The notes under the pieces are model-generated. The model saw only the letters and a list, made by a program, of their open reading frames with translations. It was not told where the DNA came from and did not search any database. Both the position numbers and the translations under genes were made by a program. This document shows, in pieces, positions 59,767 through 64,000 of a stretch of 64,000 bases of DNA. Source of the DNA: Mesorhizobium japonicum MAFF 303099 (GTDB lineage Bacteria; Pseudomonadota; Alphaproteobacteria; Rhizobiales; Rhizobiaceae); assembly GCF_000009625.1 (NCBI RefSeq), contig NC_002678.2, positions 2,542,001 through 2,606,000 on the forward strand, written 5' to 3'. The first letter of the stretch is position 1, and every line of letters starts with the position of its first letter.

Positions 59767-60956
59767 AGCGGCTGCGCGCTTTCTTCTATGTCCAGCACCT
59801 GCTCGGCATCGGCCATCTCGCACGCGCCAGCCGCATTGCGGCCGCTCTGGCCGATGACGGGTTTGACATAACCGTCGTGACCGGCGGGCCGCCGATCGCG
59901 GGGTTTCCGGGACAGGGGGTAAAATCTGTAACCCTGCCACCTGTCACTTCCGGCGATAATGGATTTTCCGGACTTGTCGACCTGCAAGGCAAACCCATCG
60001 ACGATGATTTCAAGAAACGGCGTTCAGAGATGCTGCTGCAGGCATTCCGGGATTGCAGGCCTGATATCGTCATTGTCGAGGCGTTTCCGTTTGGACGCCG
60101 GCAGATGCGTTTCGAACTCTTGCCGCTGCTCGAGACCATCGAAGCGACGTCGCCCAGACCGCTGCTGGCGACGTCCGTCCGGGATATTCTTCAGGAGCGC
60201 GTCAAGCCGGGCCGAAACGAGGAAACGGTCGATCTCATCAACAGGCATTTCGACCTTGTAATGGTCCACGGTGATCCGGCTTTCACAACCATCGACAAGA
60301 CATTTCCACTGGCTGGGGCGATCACGGCCGAGGTCACCTACACAGGGCTCGTCGGCGCGCCGCCATCGCCTGCGGCCGCCGAGCGTTTCGACATTCTGGT
60401 GTCGGTTGGCGGCGGGGCGGCCGGAAGGAGGCTTGTCAGTTCCACCCTCGCAGCGGCGCGGATTGCCAACGGTTGGAAATGGTGTTTGATCACCGGCCCA
60501 AACCTGCCGAAAGACGAGTTTGATGTGATCGCATGCGATGCCACGCCGGGCCTGTCCATCTTCCGTTTCCGCGAGGATTTTGCCAGCCTGTTGACCGGCG
60601 CCCGCCTGTCAGTCTCGCAGGCGGGTTACAACACGGTCTGCGATGTACTGCGCGCGGGTTGTCGCTCCCTGCTGGTTCCATTTGCGGCCGGCGGAGAAAC
60701 CGAACAGACGGTTCGCGCCCTGATGCTGGAAGAGCTCGGTCTTGCAACGGTGCTGACAGAAAATGACCTGACGCCTGACGGCTTGGCGCAAGCGATCGAG
60801 CAGGCGCTTGCGGGACCGACGCCATCCGCGCATCGGCTCGACCTGGAAGGTGCGCGTCACTCCGCGCAAATCCTGCGCGAACGGTATCGAACATGGTCCC
60901 TAAAAATGGGGTCCGGTTTCGGAAAGGAACATGATCAAACAGACGATGGGTCCTAG
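59763..60956 (+). CDS. MurG-like glycosyltransferase (third)
   Basis: A 397-residue GT-B protein related in layout to the first glycosyltransferase: FFYVQHLLGIGHLARASRIA at the N-terminus, ILVSVGGGAAGRRLV in the middle and SVSQAGYNTVCDVLRAGCRSLLVPFAAGGETEQTVRA (as SQAGYNTVCDVLRAG) near the end. The final 18 residues appear to be read from repeat-like DNA rather than from the ancestral gene. Translationally coupled to the GT4 gene. Confidence 0.85.
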   Translation: MKRLRAFFYVQHLLGIGHLARASRIAAALADDGFDITVVTGGPPIAGFPGQGVKSVTLPPVTSGDNGFSGLVDLQGKPIDDDFKKRRSEMLLQAFRDCRPDIVIVEAFPFGRRQMRFELLPLLETIEATSPRPLLATSVRDILQERVKPGRNEETVDLINRHFDLVMVHGDPAFTTIDKTFPLAGAITAEVTYTGLVGAPPSPAAAERFDILVSVGGGAAGRRLVSSTLAAARIANGWKWCLITGPNLPKDEFDVIACDATPGLSIFRFREDFASLLTGARLSVSQAGYNTVCDVLRAGCRSLLVPFAAGGETEQTVRALMLEELGLATVLTENDLTPDGLAQAIEQALAGPTPSAHRLDLEGARHSAQILRERYRTWSLKMGSGFGKEHDQTDDGS

Positions 60957-60999
60957 ACTGTTCATCGGCTTTAACGCGCATCGTGTCTGGCGAGTACGA

Positions 61000-61064
61000 C
61001 GCACTTCAAGTCCTTGTTTTATGTCGTTGTCCCAAAATCGCTGCGCACTTTTGGGCGAAATGCA
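61000..61064. repeat. Diverged RIME-like repeat, copy 4 (reverse orientation)
   Basis: CTTGTTTTATGTCGTTGTCC followed by CGCTGCGCACTTTTGGGCG and AAATGC is the reverse-complement form of the repeat at 34322. It fills the gap between the third glycosyltransferase and the convergent methyltransferase-like gene. Confidence 0.5.
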
Positions 61065-61739
61065 TCAAACAGTCCCGATCAGCATGAAGCGCGTATAGTT
61101 TCTTGTCGGCAGTTCGCCGGAGAACCGCACCTCGCTTAGCGCCGCCATCGCTTCGAATGCTGCAAGTGAAGCCACGCAGTTGATGTGCGTTGGCTCGCTG
61201 AAATAATCGTTCGATTGCAGCAGTACTTTCGTGCCCCGCGGAAGCAGGGCAAGCCAGGCGCGCAGATCGGCTATGTGTTCGCAGCTCGTATTGACCGTCA
61301 AGTCTGGCCGCCCGGCCGCATAGTCGAGCGCGTACATATCTGCCGTCAGCGCCCGGAACCGGTCGCCTGCTTCCCGGTTGAGGGTCCGGGCGACCGCCGC
61401 GACTTCGGGATCGATGTCGATGCTATCGACCGCCGCGACGTCGAAGCGGGCGTCGTTGAAGAGCATTGCCGGCAATACGCCGTACCATCCACCCAGAACC
61501 CATATGCGCCCGAACCGGCCGCCGCTGCTCTCGAACAGCCTGTCGAGCGCCCACATCTTGCACGCAACCTGCTTGTGGTTGAAGGCGTTGGCGACATCGG
61601 CCGTCGGATGCTTGGCGATGACGCGTGCAAGCCCTGCCACGAGAGGGTTGTTGACATAAGCAGCAATTCCCCGCGTGAGGTCCAGGGTTTGCTCGTGCCC
61701 GTCCGTGCCGACATTGCGTGGTTGCGTGACATCCATCAT
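61065..61739 (-). CDS. SAM-methyltransferase-like protein in the polysaccharide cluster
   Basis: A 224-residue protein with a Rossmann-type segment IWVLGGWYGVLPAMLF, an acidic AAVDSIDIDPEVAAVAR and DLTVNTSCEHIADLRAWL. These fit a class I methyltransferase fold in which the usual G-x-G-x-G is partly changed. Two adjacent ATGs (61739, 61736) follow AAGG; a GTG at 61772 lacks a ribosome-binding site. It is oriented against the glycosyltransferases and diverges from the ABC gene. Catalysis is not certain. Confidence 0.7.
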   Translation of the reverse strand: MMDVTQPRNVGTDGHEQTLDLTRGIAAYVNNPLVAGLARVIAKHPTADVANAFNHKQVACKMWALDRLFESSGGRFGRIWVLGGWYGVLPAMLFNDARFDVAAVDSIDIDPEVAAVARTLNREAGDRFRALTADMYALDYAAGRPDLTVNTSCEHIADLRAWLALLPRGTKVLLQSNDYFSEPTHINCVASLAAFEAMAALSEVRFSGELPTRNYTRFMLIGTV

Positions 61740-61895
61740 ATTCGCCTTGTATGTTGGGATTTCGGGCGACACAACGCAATCTTGCCAGCAAAGCCGCCTC
61801 GCAGGCTTCGAACGTGTCGCCGGCGATGATTGCCGATGCGCCGTTCACCAGCCGCTTCTACTTTTGTTCCTTAAACTGAAGGTCCACAGTCGCAT

Positions 61896-64000
61896 ATGGA
61901 ACCCAGCCTAGCCCGCTATATCTGGACGCACACCAAGAAGCAGCAGCTCTGGATATTGATGATCGTCCTGCTTTCGATGATCCCGTATTTCATGTCCTTC
62001 GACCTGCCGAAGCTGATCGTCAACGGCCCGATCCAAGGCAGGGGCTTCGAGCAACCGGGCGCGACCCAGGCATTCATGCGGCTGCACTATAACCTGCCGT
62101 TCATTGGCGATGTCCTGTTCTTCTCCGGTTTTCAGCTCGACCGCACGGCGACGCTGTTTGCCCTGAGCGTTGTGTTCCTCTTGCTGGTCGTCATCAACGG
62201 CCTGTTCAAACTCTACATCAACACCTACAAGGGCCGCCTCGGCGAACGCATGCTGCGGCGTATCCGCTTCGATCTGGTCGATCGTGTGCTACGGTTTCCG
62301 CCGGTTTACTTCAAGCGGGTGAAATCCGCCGAAGTGGCGACCATGGTGAAGGACGAGGTGGAGCCGCTGGGCGGCTTCATCGGCGATGCCTTCCTGCAGC
62401 CGGTACTGCTCGGCGGCCAGGCGCTGACGGCCATGCTGTTCATCTTGGTCCAGAACGTCTGGCTCGGAATGGTAGCGGCCGTGATCGTGGCGATCCAGAT
62501 CGTGCTCATCCCGCGAATGCGCCGGCGGCTGATCGTGCTCGGGCGCCAACGGCAGTTGACGGCGCGCGCGCTTTCGGGCCGGGTTGGCGAAATCGTCGAC
62601 GGCATCGGCGCGGTCCACGTCCACGATACATCAAACTACGAGCGCGCCGACATAGCTGCCCGGCTCGGGCTCATCTTTAAGATCCGCTTCGATCTTTACC
62701 AATGGAAATTCATGGTGAAGTTCCTCAACAATTTTCTCGCGCAGATCACGCCCTTTCTGTTCTACATGATCGGCGGGTACCTGGTCATCCAAGGACGGCT
62801 GGACGTCGGCCAGCTCGTGGCCGTGATCGGCGCCTATAAGGACCTGCCCGGACCGATGAAGGAACTGATCGACTGGGATCAGGATCGGCAGGATGTCCAG
62901 GTCAAATATCAGCAGGTCGTTGAACAGTTCACCGTCGAGGGTCTCATCGCGCCGAGAATCGGGGCGTTGACGATTGACGATCCCGATCCGATGACCAGCC
63001 CCCTTTCGGCGATCAGTCTGTCCATGGCAGACGATGGCGGCGCAATGCTCCTCAACCGTATCTCCCTCCAGGTCAAGCCGGGTGAGACGGTGGCGCTGGT
63101 CAGCACCGCAACAGGTGGAGCGGAGGCGCTTGCAGAAGCCTTCGCGCGGCTGAACTGGCCGGACAGCGGAAGGGTCACTTCGGGCGCCGACGACCTGCTT
63201 GAACTCCCCGAAGCAGTGACCGGCCGGCGCATGTCCTATGCCTCGTCGGATGTTTTCCTGTTCCAGGCAAGCCTCCGCGATAACCTGCTCTACGGGTTGA
63301 AGCATGCGCCGCTGACATCGGTGCCTTATGACGGTGCTGCGGCAGACCAGCGCCGCTGGAACGTCGACGAGGCGCGCCGGTCGGGCAATCCGGATCTTGA
63401 TATCCACAGCGACTGGATCGACTACGCTTCCGCCGGCGCTACCGGCCCGCACGACCTCTTTGAACCCGTGCGCCGGGTGCTCGACGCGGTTGTTCTGTCG
63501 CGCGATATTCTGGATCTTGGCTTGCGCTCCTCGGCCGACCTCACGCGTCACACGGAGCTCGCCAGGCGGATCGTCGAACTGCGTGCGGCGCTGCGAACCC
63601 GGCTGGAACACGAAGGGCTGAGCGGACTGGTCGTTCCTTTCGAACCGGGCGCCTACAACAAGGAAGCAACGATCGGCCAAAACCTCCTCTTCGGCGCAGC
63701 CGCCGGCTCCGAGCTGGCCGATAGGGCTCTGGCGGCCAATCCCTATTTTGCTTCTGTGCTGAGGCAGGCCGGACTCGACCGCACGCTCTACGAAATGGGC
63801 ATGGAGATCGCCGAACAGGCGATCGAGCTGTTTGCCGACCTGCCGCCCGATCACCAGTTCTTCCAGCAGCTCGCCTTCATGAGCGCCGAGGAGATACCCG
63901 CCTACGAAACCTTGCTGCAACGGCTCAAGAACCGTCCCTACGAGGCAGTTTCGGAGAACGACCGCGCCATGATCGTCACCTTGAGCTTTGCCTATATCGA
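61896..64000 (+). CDS. ABC exporter (fused membrane/ATPase), 3' end outside the window, Walker A degenerate
   Basis: At least 701 residues and still open at the window end. A transmembrane domain of about six helices (residues 20-330) shows the ABC-exporter layout (FDLVDRVLRFPPVYFKRVKSAEVATMVKDEVE as RFDLVDRVLRFPP). The first nucleotide domain (about 365-) lacks a proper Walker A: V-A-L-V is followed by STATGGAEA where GxxGxGKST is expected. A Q-loop-like VFLFQASLRDNLLYGL is present, then about 130 residues of insertion, then a second TIGQNLLFGAA. The signature and Walker B lie beyond the window or are absent. Likely exports the cluster's polysaccharide or lipid. Confidence 0.85.
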   Translation, partial: MEPSLARYIWTHTKKQQLWILMIVLLSMIPYFMSFDLPKLIVNGPIQGRGFEQPGATQAFMRLHYNLPFIGDVLFFSGFQLDRTATLFALSVVFLLLVVINGLFKLYINTYKGRLGERMLRRIRFDLVDRVLRFPPVYFKRVKSAEVATMVKDEVEPLGGFIGDAFLQPVLLGGQALTAMLFILVQNVWLGMVAAVIVAIQIVLIPRMRRRLIVLGRQRQLTARALSGRVGEIVDGIGAVHVHDTSNYERADIAARLGLIFKIRFDLYQWKFMVKFLNNFLAQITPFLFYMIGGYLVIQGRLDVGQLVAVIGAYKDLPGPMKELIDWDQDRQDVQVKYQQVVEQFTVEGLIAPRIGALTIDDPDPMTSPLSAISLSMADDGGAMLLNRISLQVKPGETVALVSTATGGAEALAEAFARLNWPDSGRVTSGADDLLELPEAVTGRRMSYASSDVFLFQASLRDNLLYGLKHAPLTSVPYDGAAADQRRWNVDEARRSGNPDLDIHSDWIDYASAGATGPHDLFEPVRRVLDAVVLSRDILDLGLRSSADLTRHTELARRIVELRAALRTRLEHEGLSGLVVPFEPGAYNKEATIGQNLLFGAAAGSELADRALAANPYFASVLRQAGLDRTLYEMGMEIAEQAIELFADLPPDHQFFQQLAFMSAEEIPAYETLLQRLKNRPYEAVSENDRAMIVTLSFAYI

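Noticed and set aside
62631..63920. 429-codon minus-strand ORF near the window end
   Set aside because: Mirrors the ABC exporter, whose plus-strand frame is open throughout and shows transmembrane and Q-loop-like segments. It was tempting because the plus-strand frame has no stop inside the window.

Overview
The window is a GC-rich alphaproteobacterial chromosome segment from the genus Mesorhizobium. The strongest species clue is the 355-residue channel encoded on the minus strand at 49946-51013. It reads as the structurally characterised cyclic-nucleotide-gated K+ channel MloK1 of Mesorhizobium loti MAFF303099 (now M. japonicum), with its known cAMP-contact arginines falling at residues 307 and 348. 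Rhizobial gene sets (rpoN-hpf-ptsN with lptCAB, the cysG-DUF2849-cysI-cysH-DUF934 operon, olsB, Hsp20-DUF1150) and the RIME-like extragenic palindromes of the order agree. No rRNA, tRNA or CRISPR was seen.

Layout. 1-6343: end of a GGDEF/EAL protein, then housekeeping genes (GNAT, YdeI-like, DUF2214, nth, DUF2244, an LCM-type methyltransferase, an Ada-like methyltransferase). 6563-8397: a four-gene operon of small secreted proteins that resembles a minimal fimbria or coat assembly locus. 8582-12765: ribokinase, amidase, LysE exporter and a nucleoside hydrolase. 13020-19110: Hsp20 with an RNA thermometer, DUF1150, then the minus-strand lptC-lptA-lptB-rpoN-hpf-ptsN block. 19470-31432: sppA, ihfB, lapA, an ornithine cyclodeaminase, a frameshifted EVE gene with a glyoxalase and its WYL regulator, RNA methyltransferases, lspA, acuI, a hybrid histidine kinase and olsB. 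31390-37000: a TRIC channel, grpE, a desaturase, a DJ-1 protein and a GMC oxidoreductase. 37004-41842: the assimilatory sulfate/sulfite reduction operon. 42228-49637: an attachment-type stress protein, a YbaL antiporter, an AraC regulator facing a reductase, an SDR and PBP1A.

49732-56815 is the most unusual part. Reading along the minus strand, a coiled-coil protein, a 1021-residue membrane protein with four tandem 136-residue repeats and an OmpA domain, a Ras-like GTPase and a class III adenylate cyclase form a tight operon. The MloK1 channel follows. The block is flanked by an apparent integrase fragment on one side and a sugar-ABC permease fragment on the other, and parts of it are visibly AT-richer than the neighbours. 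I infer a horizontally acquired module in which an envelope/GTPase sensor sets cAMP synthesis, which opens a K+ channel. The channel is well studied biochemically; the module around it appears little described.

57306-64000 is a surface-polysaccharide cluster: three glycosyltransferases, a methyltransferase-like protein and an ABC exporter that runs off the window and has a degenerate Walker A motif.

Regulatory signals legible in the sequence include a ROSE-type thermometer and RpoH-like promoter before hsp20, a Pho box before olsB, an EcfG promoter before the attachment protein gene, a sigma-54-like site lying inside the rpoN promoter, an operator palindrome for the WYL regulator, and an orphan intrinsic terminator that suggests a small RNA at about 19150-19297.
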